64,000 nucleotides of DNA. Source: Subtercola sp. PAMC28395 (GTDB lineage Bacteria > Actinomycetota > Actinomycetes > Actinomycetales > Microbacteriaceae). The notes under the pieces were generated by a model. That model saw only the letters and a program-made list of their open reading frames with translations. It ran no database searches and had not been told where the DNA came from. Position 1 is the stretch's first letter. Each line of letters begins with the position of its first letter. Below are positions 9,167 to 17,568 of this stretch, in pieces. The stretch lies in contig NZ_CP076547.1 of NCBI RefSeq assembly GCF_018889995.1, positions 2,790,001 to 2,854,000 on the forward strand. The letters are read 5' to 3'. A program made the position numbers and the translations under genes.

Positions 9167-9688
9167 ATGGTCTCCACCGCTGTTGTCCTCATCCCGTCTC
9201 CAACCCCAGAGCTATTGCGTCTGGTCGCGGAGTCCGACGATGGGTCGGATCACTCGGTTCGAATCGACAGTCACGGACGGTACACCGTTCGCACGATCGA
9301 GCGTTCGGGAAAACGTATAAACGCCGACGGCGGCGTGTACTGCTTCGTCGATGACGTGCGAGCGTTCGCCTACCTGGCAGTGAAGGAGCTCCTGCTGAGT
9401 GCGACGAGCCCTGGATCCACTCGCGATGAGGAAATATTGCGTCTTCGTAGGATGGATGATGACGCACAAGAACTAGGCGACAAAGTATTTGACGCTTCGG
9501 TTTGGTCGGTAGTTCCAATCCTTGTCGATGGCACCAAGTTCGCTCTGTGGGTACATACGTCGACGGTTGGATTCGCGGGTGTGGCAGATCTCGGACCGCA
9601 TCTTGTGACCCTTCACGGCTCAACTATTCCAGAAGTTCTTGAGTTCTCGATGAAAGAGCTAGGCACTCTGACATTCGAGATGAACTAG
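9167..9688 (+). CDS. Hypothetical protein (173 aa)
   Basis: The start ATG at 9167 has a good AGGAG at 9153-9157. No signal peptide or membrane segment is seen, so it is predicted cytoplasmic. It is acidic, with alternating strand and helix segments (YTVRTIERSGKRINADGGVY, VVPILVDGTKFALWVHTS). I do not recognise a family. Its size, acidity and position in the accessory zone next to an SMI1/KNR4-like fragment are like those of immunity-type proteins, but nothing in the sequence proves this. Confidence 0.6.
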   Translation: MVSTAVVLIPSPTPELLRLVAESDDGSDHSVRIDSHGRYTVRTIERSGKRINADGGVYCFVDDVRAFAYLAVKELLLSATSPGSTRDEEILRLRRMDDDAQELGDKVFDASVWSVVPILVDGTKFALWVHTSTVGFAGVADLGPHLVTLHGSTIPEVLEFSMKELGTLTFEMN

Positions 9689-9781
9689 TCCCACGTACCA
9701 GCTGCCTCGGTGGGAGCAGCTTCTGTCCCAGTGGGCGTCCCGCGATTGCGATTCGAGACTCGTACAGTGCGTAGCTAATAC

Positions 9782-10132
9782 TCAGGGTCGCGTCGTGGTA
9801 ACGCTGAGGGCCGCGACCGCTTGTTCACGAGAGAATCCCTGGTCGAGGCACCAGCGCAGGAACCGAGACGGAGACAATATCCGCGGCTCTGAGCTGATCT
9901 TGATACCAGCACTGGTCAATCTGTTGGCAATGTTTCTTCGGAGAGAGGCGAGAAGAAGAACCCAGACGATGAGCTCGACGAACTGCGCTAGAAACAGCGT
10001 GATGTTTACGGATCCGAAAATCACAGGATTCGGGCTCGCGAAAGCATCCTTGACGAGGGTGACTCCCCACGAGATCAGGATGGTGATGGCAAACAAGATC
10101 AGTGGCAAGTGTGCTCGGAACACTCGGGACAC
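9782..10132 (-). CDS. Small membrane protein with two predicted transmembrane segments
   Basis: A 116-residue protein. The start is taken at a GTG preceded by GGTGAGG, although the same frame stays open upstream (reading YRRFARAWAPIVGEVF) without a common start codon. Hydrophobic segments cover about residues 9-26 (LILFAITILISWGVTLV) and 42-63 (ITLFLAQFVELIVWVLLLAS), followed by a soluble tail of about 50 residues ending SREQAVAALSVTTTRP. No family recognised. A neighbouring small two-helix membrane gene lies 157 bp upstream on the same strand. Confidence 0.5.
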   Translation of the reverse strand: MSRVFRAHLPLILFAITILISWGVTLVKDAFASPNPVIFGSVNITLFLAQFVELIVWVLLLASLRRNIANRLTSAGIKISSEPRILSPSRFLRWCLDQGFSREQAVAALSVTTTRP

Positions 10133-10289
10133 GAAGACCTCACCAACGATGGGTGCCCAAGCCCGTGCAAAACGTCGGTAAATGATGGACGGACTCCTAG
10201 CCCTGGCAACCCTGATTGAGAGTATCGCAGACGTCTCGGTTCATTCCGCTGAAGGTCCCAGCTATGGTGACCGTTGCTGTACTGGTCGG

Positions 10290-10535
10290 TCAGGCCGTGC
10301 GGTAGAACAATCCGAAGAGTATGAGGCCGACGCCGAATACGACAAACCAGCCTAGGGCGACCTTCAGCCGAAACGGGTCGTAAGCGTAGGCGCGGTACCG
10401 GCCCAACCACGTGTCTCTTGCTCTCTCGGTGTTTGAAATGCGGGCAGCTCGCCGAAGTCTTCGGGCAGGAAATAAACCACCAACGAGCAGAAACACGATC
10501 CCCAGAACGAGCATTGTCCAGTTCGCGCTAGTCAC
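10290..10535 (-). CDS. Small two-helix membrane protein (81 aa)
   Basis: Two hydrophobic segments (MLVLGIVFLLVGGLF and KVALGWFVVFGVGLILFGLF) are joined by a basic and acidic loop of about 30 residues (RRLRRAARISNTERARDTWL). This hairpin layout is common among uncharacterised actinobacterial membrane proteins. Function unknown. Confidence 0.5.
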   Translation of the reverse strand: MTSANWTMLVLGIVFLLVGGLFPARRLRRAARISNTERARDTWLGRYRAYAYDPFRLKVALGWFVVFGVGLILFGLFYRTA

Positions 10536-10681
10536 AGTTGAACGCTATCGCCTGTCGCGCGCTGAGACATCCAACTCTGAACCACCCTCCCGGTCGCCGG
10601 GAGCCGGGGCTATCCGATCGCGCAAAGTTTGTCCCGCGAAAGGTCCGACTTGCGGATGGCTTGGTCGGCTAGCCTTTCTAG

Positions 10682-10909
10682 ATGGTGAACCACGCTCCGG
10701 TCGACGACGTCTCGATCGGTGATGGGATCATCCGCCTTGGGCAGTTTCTGAAGTTTGCTGGAATTCTCGACTCTGGTGGGGACGTGAAAGACGCCATCGT
10801 GAATGGCCATGTGATGGTAAACGATGTGGTCGATCGGCGCCGAGGAAGGCAGCTCCAGCTGGGCGATATTGTCGATTTCGACGGGCGACGGTTCCGCGTC
10901 TGTCCTTGA
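10682..10909 (+). CDS. S4-domain RNA-binding protein
   Basis: A 75-residue single-domain protein. IIRLGQFLKFAGILDSGGDV followed by AIVNGHVMVNDVVDRRRGRQ and LQLGDIVDFDGRRF is the S4 fold signature: an alpha helix pair, then the G.V.VNG loop. Single-domain relatives of the YbcJ/YaaA type bind structured RNA, with likely roles in ribosome or tRNA metabolism. No Shine-Dalgarno sequence is seen. TAGCCT at 10670-10675 lies 6 nt before the ATG, so a leaderless transcript is possible. Confidence 0.8.
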   Translation: MVNHAPVDDVSIGDGIIRLGQFLKFAGILDSGGDVKDAIVNGHVMVNDVVDRRRGRQLQLGDIVDFDGRRFRVCP

Positions 10910-10950
10910 GTTCTCGTGTAGTTACCCGTCGGAGAGGACCGTGAATTGAG

Positions 10951-11487
10951 CTAGCTCACAATGCTCATCACGATTATCCCGATGACTATGCAGACCGCGC
11001 CAAGAAAGATGATGTGCTTCTTCTGTGGGACAGTGTGGCGCTCCCACGGGCTTGGTAGTCCTTCTGATTGGTAGCGCTCGGCGAGTTGGCTGAAGCGGCG
11101 GTTGATGTAGTTCATCGCCATGCGGTTGCGAATTACCAGCCCCGCACCGATCAGGATGAACACGCAGCCGAAGGTGATCGCGACGACGACGTTGATCATC
11201 CCACCCAGTTGGTTGCGGTCGGGACGGGGAATCAATGCTGGCGGGCCGACGAGTGCAATCAGACTTGTCCCGAAGAGAATCGCGCCCAACACGAGGCCGC
11301 CAACGCTGACGATAAGCATGCGACGGGGTGTGGAATTCTTTGCTGCCTGCTCACCGGCGCCCGGACGGAATGCCCTCAACGAGTCGGCATTCCAGTTCGC
11401 AAGTTGCTCCCGATTCAAAATGCCCCAGATTGCGCCCAGCACTACAAAAAGACCGACAATGAGACCCACCCAATGAAAGTCGATCAA
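10951..11487 (-). CDS. Four-helix membrane protein of unknown function
   Basis: A 178-residue protein. Its TTG start overlaps the stop codon of the DUF1003 gene (TTGA, 4 nt), so the two are probably translationally coupled. Hydrophobic segments lie at about residues 5-25, 57-84, 97-118 and 157-177, with a short loop between the last two that ends in a basic stretch (RNRMAMNYINRRF). No family recognised. A second gene in a two- or three-gene membrane cluster with the DUF1003 and DUF2127 proteins. Confidence 0.55.
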   Translation of the reverse strand: MIDFHWVGLIVGLFVVLGAIWGILNREQLANWNADSLRAFRPGAGEQAAKNSTPRRMLIVSVGGLVLGAILFGTSLIALVGPPALIPRPDRNQLGGMINVVVAITFGCVFILIGAGLVIRNRMAMNYINRRFSQLAERYQSEGLPSPWERHTVPQKKHIIFLGAVCIVIGIIVMSIVS

Positions 11488-12026
11488 GAGGTCCGATCTG
11501 AGGGGCTGCGATAGTCAGTCGTCGCGATTGGTTTCGTCTCGAGGGTTGGGTTTGCGATTTCGGCGAGCACTGCGGCGTGGATCTGCTTGCTGAGTTCGTG
11601 GACAAGGCGGGTGAGGTCGGTGTTTTCTTCGAGAAGTTTCTCTGATGAGTTGTAGTCCCGGTCGGCTTTGGCCTGTTGGAATGATGCCTGCCGGTTCTGT
11701 CCGATCATCACGAACGTGGAAAGGAAGATCGCTTCAAGTGAAACGATAAGGGTCAGCGTAGGCCACGGGCTTGGTTCGAAGAAGAGCATCCACGCGGCGA
11801 ACACGACGATGTGCAGGTAGACGAATTTCATCGATCCCGCGAATGCGGTAATCGCGTCGGCGACCCGCAGTTGCACACTCGCGGCACGTCGTTCCGCTTC
11901 TGACAGCACTGCGGGGTGCAGTCTTGTTGTTGTCGCGTTCGCGACAAGGCGGCGGGGAATGAGATCGGGCCGACTGAACCCCTCTGTCGTGGCGGTGCGG
12001 GCTGGCCGTGAGCTGGGTGTCGTCAT
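11484..12026 (-). CDS. DUF1003 family membrane protein
   Basis: A 180-residue protein from the ATG at 12026, with GGAG 8 nt upstream. DUF1003 features are a pre-helix region ending RVADAITAFAGSMKFVYLHI, two transmembrane helices (FVYLHIVVFAAWMLFF and PTLTLIVSLEAIFLSTFVMI) and the conserved GQNRQA followed by a charged KADRDYNSSEKLLEENTDLT helix that is probably coiled coil. The function of the family is unknown. The stop overlaps the start of the next gene by 4 nt. Confidence 0.85.
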   Translation of the reverse strand: MTTPSSRPARTATTEGFSRPDLIPRRLVANATTTRLHPAVLSEAERRAASVQLRVADAITAFAGSMKFVYLHIVVFAAWMLFFEPSPWPTLTLIVSLEAIFLSTFVMIGQNRQASFQQAKADRDYNSSEKLLEENTDLTRLVHELSKQIHAAVLAEIANPTLETKPIATTDYRSPSDRTS

Positions 12027-12106
12027 AGTGCACTCCAAAAATAGGTCGTCAAGAACGCGGTGTGATCAGAACAATGGGATCGGGCATCCGGACCACCAGT
12101 ATTTGA

Positions 12107-12637
12107 TCACACGGGATTGACGCGCGCGGCCCGCGTGAGGGTTCGCCATTCTCGCCAGACGAGCCAGATGATGACGATGTCGAGCAGGGCGAGCACGATC
12201 AGGCCGAAGCTTGGTTTCTGGATGACCGTGTAGATCTGATAGACGGCGAACAGCCCGAGCACAGCCAGCGCGTAGGGGTAGACCCACCGGTACTCCTTTA
12301 GCAGGCAGTAGACGAGCACGAGTTTGACGATCCCGTGGGTGAGCAGGAACACGATCACGAAAGCGCTCGCGCCGGCGGCAAGGGTTGTGTCGAGGCGGCC
12401 GGCGTATTGGGCAATGAACAACCGTAGGGTTTCGTCGTCGGAGTCCGTGCGCATGAGGGGCGCGAGCGAGGCCCGGAGAACGCCCGGTGCCAGCCAGAGA
12501 AGGAGCCCGGCAAGGAGTTCGATGAGTCCGTCGATGCCTTTGATGATGATGCCGACGCGGTAGACCAGCTCGAGGAGTCGCGCTCGACGGCCAGCCACTG
12601 CAACCTCACCGATTGGGGGGCTCGTTTCTTCGGTCAT
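12107..12637 (-). CDS. DUF2127 family membrane protein
   Basis: A 176-residue protein with four hydrophobic segments. RVGIIIKGIDGLIELLAGLL and LTHGIVKLVLVYCLLKEYRW, followed by YPYALAVLGLFAVYQIYTV, are characteristic of DUF2127. The role of the family is unknown. It is upstream of the DUF1003 gene on the same strand with a gap of 80 bp, so the three membrane genes (this one, DUF1003, the TTG-start gene) may be cotranscribed. Confidence 0.8.
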   Translation of the reverse strand: MTEETSPPIGEVAVAGRRARLLELVYRVGIIIKGIDGLIELLAGLLLWLAPGVLRASLAPLMRTDSDDETLRLFIAQYAGRLDTTLAAGASAFVIVFLLTHGIVKLVLVYCLLKEYRWVYPYALAVLGLFAVYQIYTVIQKPSFGLIVLALLDIVIIWLVWREWRTLTRAARVNPV

Positions 12638-12789
12638 CCTGCTACGTTATGCGATTCGGCCTTGGAAGCCTCATGTTCGTCGTTGTCGAGCGGGGTCGCC
12701 GAAAATCCGAAAGGAGCGACTAAATCATCGACTGGCAGTGAAGCCTGGGTGACGGAGTCACGTTGAATCTCTGCCACCGTAAAGCGGCA

Positions 12790-12827
12790 CGTCGGCAAGT
12801 CTGGAAGAGTCCCGAATCTTGCCGACG
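12790..12827. terminator. Perfect 10-bp stem-loop
   Basis: CGTCGGCAAG (12790-12799) and CTTGCCGACG (12818-12827) are perfect complements around an 18-nt loop. It stands 4 bp from a second, larger stem-loop in the gap between the divergent DUF2127 gene and the 3' end of the phosphodiesterase gene. Confidence 0.55.
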
Positions 12828-12831
12828 TTGA

Positions 12832-12869
12832 GAGGGGCTTCCGCGAGTGGTGTTCTGCGGAAGCCCCTC
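12832..12869 (-). terminator. Perfect 13-bp stem-loop downstream of the phosphodiesterase gene
   Basis: GAGGGGCTTCCGC (12832-12844) pairs perfectly with GCGGAAGCCCCTC (12857-12869) around a 12-nt loop. It is 17 bp past the stop codon of the minus-strand phosphodiesterase gene, the position of a transcription terminator. A T-tract is not obvious, as is common in high-GC actinobacteria. Confidence 0.7.
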
Positions 12870-12885
12870 GGTTGGGGCACGCTGC

Positions 12886-14553
12886 TCAGTGTTGCGGGAG
12901 GGCTTTGGTTCCTTCTCTTTGCACTGCTTGGAGCTTGTTCGGGTTCAGGCCGAGGGTTTTGAGGATTGTCGGGGCGATTTGTGTGGTTTCGACGGTGCTG
13001 TTCACGGTTCGGGCTTTGTCGTGCGTGTCGCCGGAGATGACGAGGGGTACGTCCCGGTCATCGGCGGAGGCGCCGCCGTGTTCGGCGATCTTGGATGTTC
13101 CGCCGGTAAATACGATGCCGGTCTGCGCGATGCCCAAAATGTCGGGGTACCGTGCGTCGCTGGCTTTAGTGCCGAAGTAGGTGGCTACTTCGCTGCCTGC
13201 GTAGACCGTGCTGAGCCCGGAGGTGGCGACGGTCTTCGCCGTAGTGCTGATGTCGTTACCGGCAGCCGAGTGTGATGTGAGATAGTCCTTGGCGAATTGC
13301 GCGGCACCCTGGGAGTGGTCCGCGAGCCAGAGCTGCATGATGTCGTCATCGGTGGAGAACGCCACGAGATCCGAAGACCCCGGGTGGGCGGCCTTCCACG
13401 CTTCGTTGAGTCCATCGATTATCGTGCTGTCCGGAACCCTGGTGAGCTGGTTCGGGTCCATTGGAGATTGACCGTGCTTGGCCGAGAGGATGATCGTCGT
13501 GTCCTTGGTGTGCCCGGTCGTCGACAAGGCCGACTCCAGCTTTCCGATGGATGCGTCTACGTAGTCCAGGGCCTTGCTCAGCAGGGGGCCGGGCACGGTG
13601 CCGCCGGCGAGATAGCCGCCGGTGAGTCCATCCGATGTTGGCAGTTTCTGGGCGGTGGAGACGGACTGGAAGTTCATGCCAAAAATTGCCGGTACCGCCG
13701 CCGCATGGGTGCCGGAGTGGTCTTTCCCGCCGATTTCGTTGACGACTGCTTGGACCTTGTAACCGTCGTATTGCTGGGTTGCGGCGTTGTCCTTCGTCCA
13801 GTCGCCAGTGAAGGGTGCGGGTGCCGTGCTGTTGATCTCGGGAGTGAAGAGGTCATCCACTCCTTTCCCGGAGGGGCCGTTGAGGATTTCGTAGGCGGGG
13901 TGCTTGTCTGACCAAGCCGTCGTCAGTCCCGCGCTCTTGGCGACCTCGAAGACGGTGTTCACCTTGAGGTATTGATGTGGGTAAACGGGCTTGCACGTCG
14001 CCGGATCGACCGGGAGAGAAGCCGGGTTCAGTAGCGTCTCGGGGTGGCCGGTCATGTTCAGAATGCTCGCCGGCAGGCCGCCTAGACCTTGCCCGGCGTC
14101 CAGTGCAAGCGGGTCTTGGTCAGCGGCCTCGGTCAGTGCGACCTCGGTTCCGGGGGTGGCGTTCTTGCAGTCGGTCGTGCCCGCCGGCAGGAGTGCCCGG
14201 TTGTACGTGTCGTCGTAATAGATTCCCGTCGTTCCGGGATTGCCTCCCGTGAACTGCCCGACCATGCCGGGAAACGAATCGGAAGGCACGGGAGTCTGTG
14301 CGTGCGTGTAGCTCGTACCGTGGTCCACAAGGGCGGCCAGAGACGACGACGGATGGTTCTTCACGTACCAATCCAGATCCTTCTGATGCAGCCCGTCCAC
14401 GGAAATCAGCAGCACATGCTTGGCCTCCGCGTCTTGGCGATGGCCTTCATCGGCCGACGCAGGAATCGCAGATGCGGTGATCGCCCCGAGCGCCACTGCG
14501 GCGCCGAGCGCCACGAACGAGGTCCGTTTCAGTTGAGAAACTGTGTATGACAT
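12886..14553 (-). CDS. Secreted alkaline-phosphatase-superfamily phosphodiesterase/phosphatase
   Basis: A 555-residue protein with a Sec signal peptide (KRTSFVALGAAVALGAITAS, cleavage near ASAIPASA). The superfamily core is visible: HVLLISVDGLHQKDL (first metal ligand Asp), TPVPSDSFPGMVGQFTGG (Ser/Thr nucleophile region), ATQQYDGYKVQAVV, TTIILSAKHGQSPMDP (metal-binding His) and IAEHGGASADDRDVPLVISG (second metal site). This is the nucleotide pyrophosphatase/type I phosphodiesterase branch. It should act outside the cell on phosphate esters. It is a single gene, followed by a strong stem-loop. Confidence 0.85.
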   Translation of the reverse strand: MSYTVSQLKRTSFVALGAAVALGAITASAIPASADEGHRQDAEAKHVLLISVDGLHQKDLDWYVKNHPSSSLAALVDHGTSYTHAQTPVPSDSFPGMVGQFTGGNPGTTGIYYDDTYNRALLPAGTTDCKNATPGTEVALTEAADQDPLALDAGQGLGGLPASILNMTGHPETLLNPASLPVDPATCKPVYPHQYLKVNTVFEVAKSAGLTTAWSDKHPAYEILNGPSGKGVDDLFTPEINSTAPAPFTGDWTKDNAATQQYDGYKVQAVVNEIGGKDHSGTHAAAVPAIFGMNFQSVSTAQKLPTSDGLTGGYLAGGTVPGPLLSKALDYVDASIGKLESALSTTGHTKDTTIILSAKHGQSPMDPNQLTRVPDSTIIDGLNEAWKAAHPGSSDLVAFSTDDDIMQLWLADHSQGAAQFAKDYLTSHSAAGNDISTTAKTVATSGLSTVYAGSEVATYFGTKASDARYPDILGIAQTGIVFTGGTSKIAEHGGASADDRDVPLVISGDTHDKARTVNSTVETTQIAPTILKTLGLNPNKLQAVQREGTKALPQH

Positions 14554-14789
14554 GGATCCACCCTTCGGTTGTCGATATGGTTCCGCCGTCGAGCCTAAGG
14601 AGAATCAACGGCAAAAACCCCCCACATGGGGGTGACATCAGACGGACGTGTGATGAACGGGAAGTGAACGCAATCCGGTGACCCGAAAGCCGTCACCGGC
14701 CGGCCGCGCGCCAATGTCTCAATGGCGATGTCTGGATCGATGCAGAGAGGGTCTCGCCTTTGACGGAGTGCAGGGTCTATCTTGTGGTC

Positions 14790-15638
14790 ATGGCTGACAC
14801 TCGAGTGCCCGAAGGTCCTGTTCGCGCAGCTCTCTCGGATGTGCTGCACGGCCGTATGCGGCATGCGCCAGCGAGTTTTGCGCAGTCTGTCGAAGACTTT
14901 CACGACTCCTCGCAGGAATGGCGTCGACTGTTCTCCGAGCTGCTCGGCACTTTCTTTCTTGTGCTGGTAGCGGCCGGCGGGGGCATGATGAGCCAGGCGT
15001 TCCCGAACACCATCACCCGGACCGACGCGGTTGTCGCACCAGCGCTGATGGTGCTCGCGATCATCCTGTTCATGGGAAAGGTATCGGGTGCACATCTGAA
15101 CCCGGCCGTGAGTATTGCATTCGCGTTGCGCGGTGATTTTCCGTGGGCACGCGTACCCGGGTACGTGCTCGTGCAGCTCATCGGCGCTTCGCTCGCAGCC
15201 TGGTTTCTGGAAGGCGTGGTGCATGTCTCGTCGTCGTACGGATCGAACTACCCAGCCGACGGCTACTCCGGCGCCAACGCGTTCCTGATGGAACTCGCGC
15301 TCACCTTCGGGCTTGTCTGCGTGATCTTGGGCACAGCATCGGGCGCACAGAACATCGGCATCGCCGGGGCATTCGGTGTCGGCGCGTACATCGCACTTGC
15401 CGGACTCTGGGGCAGCCCGATTTCGGGTGCCTCCATGAATCCGGCACGCACCTTCGGCCCCGATCTCGTCTCGGGCGACTTCAGTGACTACTGGGTCTAC
15501 GTGGTCGGCCCGATCGCTGGTGCGGTCGTCGCAGTCGGTGTGGCGTTTGTCCTGCGTGGTCACGGCGGTGGTCACTCGGGTTCAGGAGCTGCGCAAGGCG
15601 CACTCGCAACTGAAGTCGCAAACCCCGACCAGCTCTGA
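14790..15638 (+). CDS. MIP family channel, aquaporin-like
   Basis: A 282-residue protein from the ATG at 14790. Both half-helix motifs are present: HLNPAVSIAFALRGD and SMNPARTFGPDL. Six transmembrane helices can be placed over residues about 50-265. A cytoplasmic N-terminal extension of about 50 residues (MADTRVPEG to SSQEWRRLF) is longer than in AqpZ. The residues after the second NPA match water channels better than glycerol facilitators, but selectivity is inferred. No clear ribosome-binding site is seen; TATCTT ends 6 nt before the ATG, so the mRNA may be leaderless. Confidence 0.9.
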   Translation: MADTRVPEGPVRAALSDVLHGRMRHAPASFAQSVEDFHDSSQEWRRLFSELLGTFFLVLVAAGGGMMSQAFPNTITRTDAVVAPALMVLAIILFMGKVSGAHLNPAVSIAFALRGDFPWARVPGYVLVQLIGASLAAWFLEGVVHVSSSYGSNYPADGYSGANAFLMELALTFGLVCVILGTASGAQNIGIAGAFGVGAYIALAGLWGSPISGASMNPARTFGPDLVSGDFSDYWVYVVGPIAGAVVAVGVAFVLRGHGGGHSGSGAAQGALATEVANPDQL

Positions 15639-15651
15639 CCTGCCGGTTCGG

Positions 15652-15816
15652 AATACCGACCGCCGCGACAATGAGCCCGATGTACAACCACATGCGGTCA
15701 CCGGTCATCGACCTGCCCGGAATGAGAATTGCGCCCTGCCCCGCAAACACAGCGCCCGCGCTGAGAGCGATCGCGCCGACTATCACGAGCGCTATCCGAC
15801 CAACCCGCGTGTCCAT
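15652..15816 (-). pseudogene. Truncated copy of a small membrane protein gene
   Basis: The 55 codons from the ATG at 15816 (DTRVGRIALVIVGAIALSAG, GQGAILIPG, SMTGDRMWLYIGLIVAAVG) match the complete 69-residue protein encoded at 28679-28888. The match stops abruptly after VAAVGI, where the intact copy continues VLILLGLRRPRR, and the frame then runs antisense into the aquaporin 3' end. Nucleotide likeness extends through the ATG into the upstream flank. It is probably a partial duplicate that lost its C-terminus at the aquaporin boundary. Confidence 0.75.
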
Positions 15817-15877
15817 GATCGCAACCCAGCCCTAGCCCCGGTCGACGTCCCCCGACTGTTTCGCTGGCTCAGCGAGC

Positions 15878-16546
15878 CTACTCGAAGGTGAAGAGCACCG
15901 GCCGGTGGTCTGATGCTCCTCGGGGCAGCACCTCGGCGCGGCTGACATCGAGCCCGGAGAAGGTGGCGAGGTCGAACTTACCTCGCACGAGGCTCCGGTT
16001 TTTGTGGAATGTGCTGGTGGCCGTGCGCGCGACCGTGAAGCCGCGGCGTTTGAGGTGGCGATGGAGCATGCTGAGCAGGATGGGATGGTTGAAGTCGCCG
16101 GCCATCACCGTGGGCAGGCCGGGCCCCAGCCGTCGTAGAGCTTCATGGGCGTCGTCGACCTGAAGGCGTCGGAACGCGTTGGAGTCTGTGAAGGGCGTGC
16201 CATGGAATGACCCCAAGACCAAGCGCCGCCCGGTCTGCGAATCATGCACACGCGCTGTGACCAGTCGGTGATCGGTTCCGCCGACTAGTCGGTCATGCCG
16301 TGAGATGGACAGCTTCACCTTCGCTGCCGCCTCAACAGTGAAGCGTTCGGAGCGTACGTAAAGCGCGACAGCCAGACGGTTGCCGGTCGTACCGGATGCC
16401 AGTGTCAGGTCACCGAGCCGTTCCGGCAGGCTCGTTGAATAGGCTTCCTGAACGCAGAGCACGTCGGGAGAGTACGTCGTGGCGAGCAATTCCAGTTCGC
16501 GTTGGGCTCGACCGTGCCACAAGTTGTAGCTGAGCACTTTCAGCAC
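15878..16546 (-). CDS. Endonuclease/exonuclease/phosphatase family protein
   Basis: A 222-residue protein. The start is placed at GTG 16546 because TAGGAG lies 7 nt before it, although an ATG 18 nt upstream is also in frame. Family motifs occur in order: LSYNLWHG (metal and phosphate contact), VLCVQEAY (metal-ligand Glu), GSFHGTPF, VMAGDFNHPI (catalytic Asp and Asn), KFDLATFSG and the closing GASDHRPVLFTFE (catalytic His). No signal peptide. The family cleaves phosphodiesters or phosphomonoesters in nucleic acids, lipids or inositol phosphates; the substrate is not predictable here. Confidence 0.8.
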   Translation of the reverse strand: MLKVLSYNLWHGRAQRELELLATTYSPDVLCVQEAYSTSLPERLGDLTLASGTTGNRLAVALYVRSERFTVEAAAKVKLSISRHDRLVGGTDHRLVTARVHDSQTGRRLVLGSFHGTPFTDSNAFRRLQVDDAHEALRRLGPGLPTVMAGDFNHPILLSMLHRHLKRRGFTVARTATSTFHKNRSLVRGKFDLATFSGLDVSRAEVLPRGASDHRPVLFTFE

Positions 16547-16709
16547 AGCGGATCTCCTACCCATCCTGGCCCTGGTGGCACACGTAGACCCCCGCGCACT
16601 CGTCGGGGTCTTCCGAGCGTACGACACGGCAACCTTCGAAGCCCGCAAGCCGCCTGACAGGCAGACATGGCTGCGCTGTTTCAACGCGAAGCGATGCCAT
16701 ACTCGTGCC

Positions 16710-17204
16710 ATGACGATACCCTCCCAGTCGGTCGACTCGAGCGCACCGCAGGTGAAGCCGGGCTGGTATGAAGACCCCGAGGGAACCGGCCAAGATCGTT
16801 GGTGGGACGGATTCCTCTGGACAGACCGGTTTCACAAGGCCCCGCGAAAGTCGATGTACGGCTCTGGCTACGCGCGCTCGATGCGCCCGGGATTGAATCG
16901 CCCAGCGAGGATTGCATTGGTGGCCTCCACAACCAGCGGCTTATCATTCTTTGTGTTCTTCCTTGTCGTCGCGGTCTTCGGCAATCAGCTGAGCCACACT
17001 GCCCGTGTTGGGATGCTCGGATTTCTGGTCCTGTCGTTCGGGCTCGGCTGCACAGCAGTCATCCACGGCTCGATCGGGGCCGCCCGCTCGGCGCGACTTG
17101 GTGGTCTCGGGGCGTGTATCCGCGCAATATGCGGCGGGGGCGTGACATTGCTCGTGTCTGGATTTTTGGTTGCCTCTGCACTGGTGGCTTTGATGCACGC
17201 ATGA
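16710..17204 (+). CDS. DUF2510 domain membrane protein
   Basis: A 164-residue protein. The DUF2510 signature VKPGWYEDPEGTGQDRWWDG with FLWTDR is at residues 15-41. Three transmembrane segments follow (about 64-90, 95-117 and 133-158). DUF2510 precedes membrane domains in many actinobacterial proteins of unknown function and may bind a ligand near the membrane. The stop codon overlaps the next start by 4 nt (ATGA). Confidence 0.8.
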   Translation: MTIPSQSVDSSAPQVKPGWYEDPEGTGQDRWWDGFLWTDRFHKAPRKSMYGSGYARSMRPGLNRPARIALVASTTSGLSFFVFFLVVAVFGNQLSHTARVGMLGFLVLSFGLGCTAVIHGSIGAARSARLGGLGACIRAICGGGVTLLVSGFLVASALVALMHA

Positions 17205-17524
17205 GCCTCGAAATCGAGCCAGAAGACGGGCGTTCCCCGTCGATGCTTCCCCCGTCGGCGTCCACGATTGACCCGCGATACTTGCCTCCACCGCAGCTTG
17301 CACCAACTCCGCAGACGAATCTCTTTGCGACCCTAGCTCTTGTCGGATTTTTTGTAGGCGGTGTCATACCGGGCCTGATTCTGGGGCACATCGCGCTTTC
17401 GCAGATCAAGCGAACTCCGCAGCTCGGCCGAGGCCGAGCACTCGCTGCCGTGACGCTCTCCTACTGTGTCCTCGGCATGGTTGTGATTGTTCTCACCCTC
17501 AGCGTGCTCGCTGGTCGACGGTAG
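17201..17524 (+). CDS. DUF4190-like membrane protein
   Basis: A 107-residue protein. A Pro-rich cytoplasmic leader (PRYLPPPQLAPTPQTN) precedes two transmembrane helices. The pattern FATLALVGFFVGGVIPGLIL followed by GHIALSQIKRTPQLGRGRAL is the DUF4190 signature. The ATGA overlap with the upstream DUF2510 gene points to coupled translation and a joint role. Confidence 0.8.
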   Translation: MSLEIEPEDGRSPSMLPPSASTIDPRYLPPPQLAPTPQTNLFATLALVGFFVGGVIPGLILGHIALSQIKRTPQLGRGRALAAVTLSYCVLGMVVIVLTLSVLAGRR

Positions 17525-17568
17525 AGAACCACTGACGTGGATAGTTTCGTGACGACGACCGGCAACTG

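Noticed and set aside
14595..15575. A 326-codon open frame on the minus strand
   Set aside because: It is opposite the aquaporin gene, whose motifs are clear; the translation is Arg/His-rich with no family likeness, a shadow of high-GC coding DNA.
16575..16709. Upstream extension of the DUF2510 gene
   Set aside because: The extra residues are Arg/Cys-rich and overlap the promoter side of the divergent phosphodiesterase-like gene; ATG 16710 begins right before the conserved domain.
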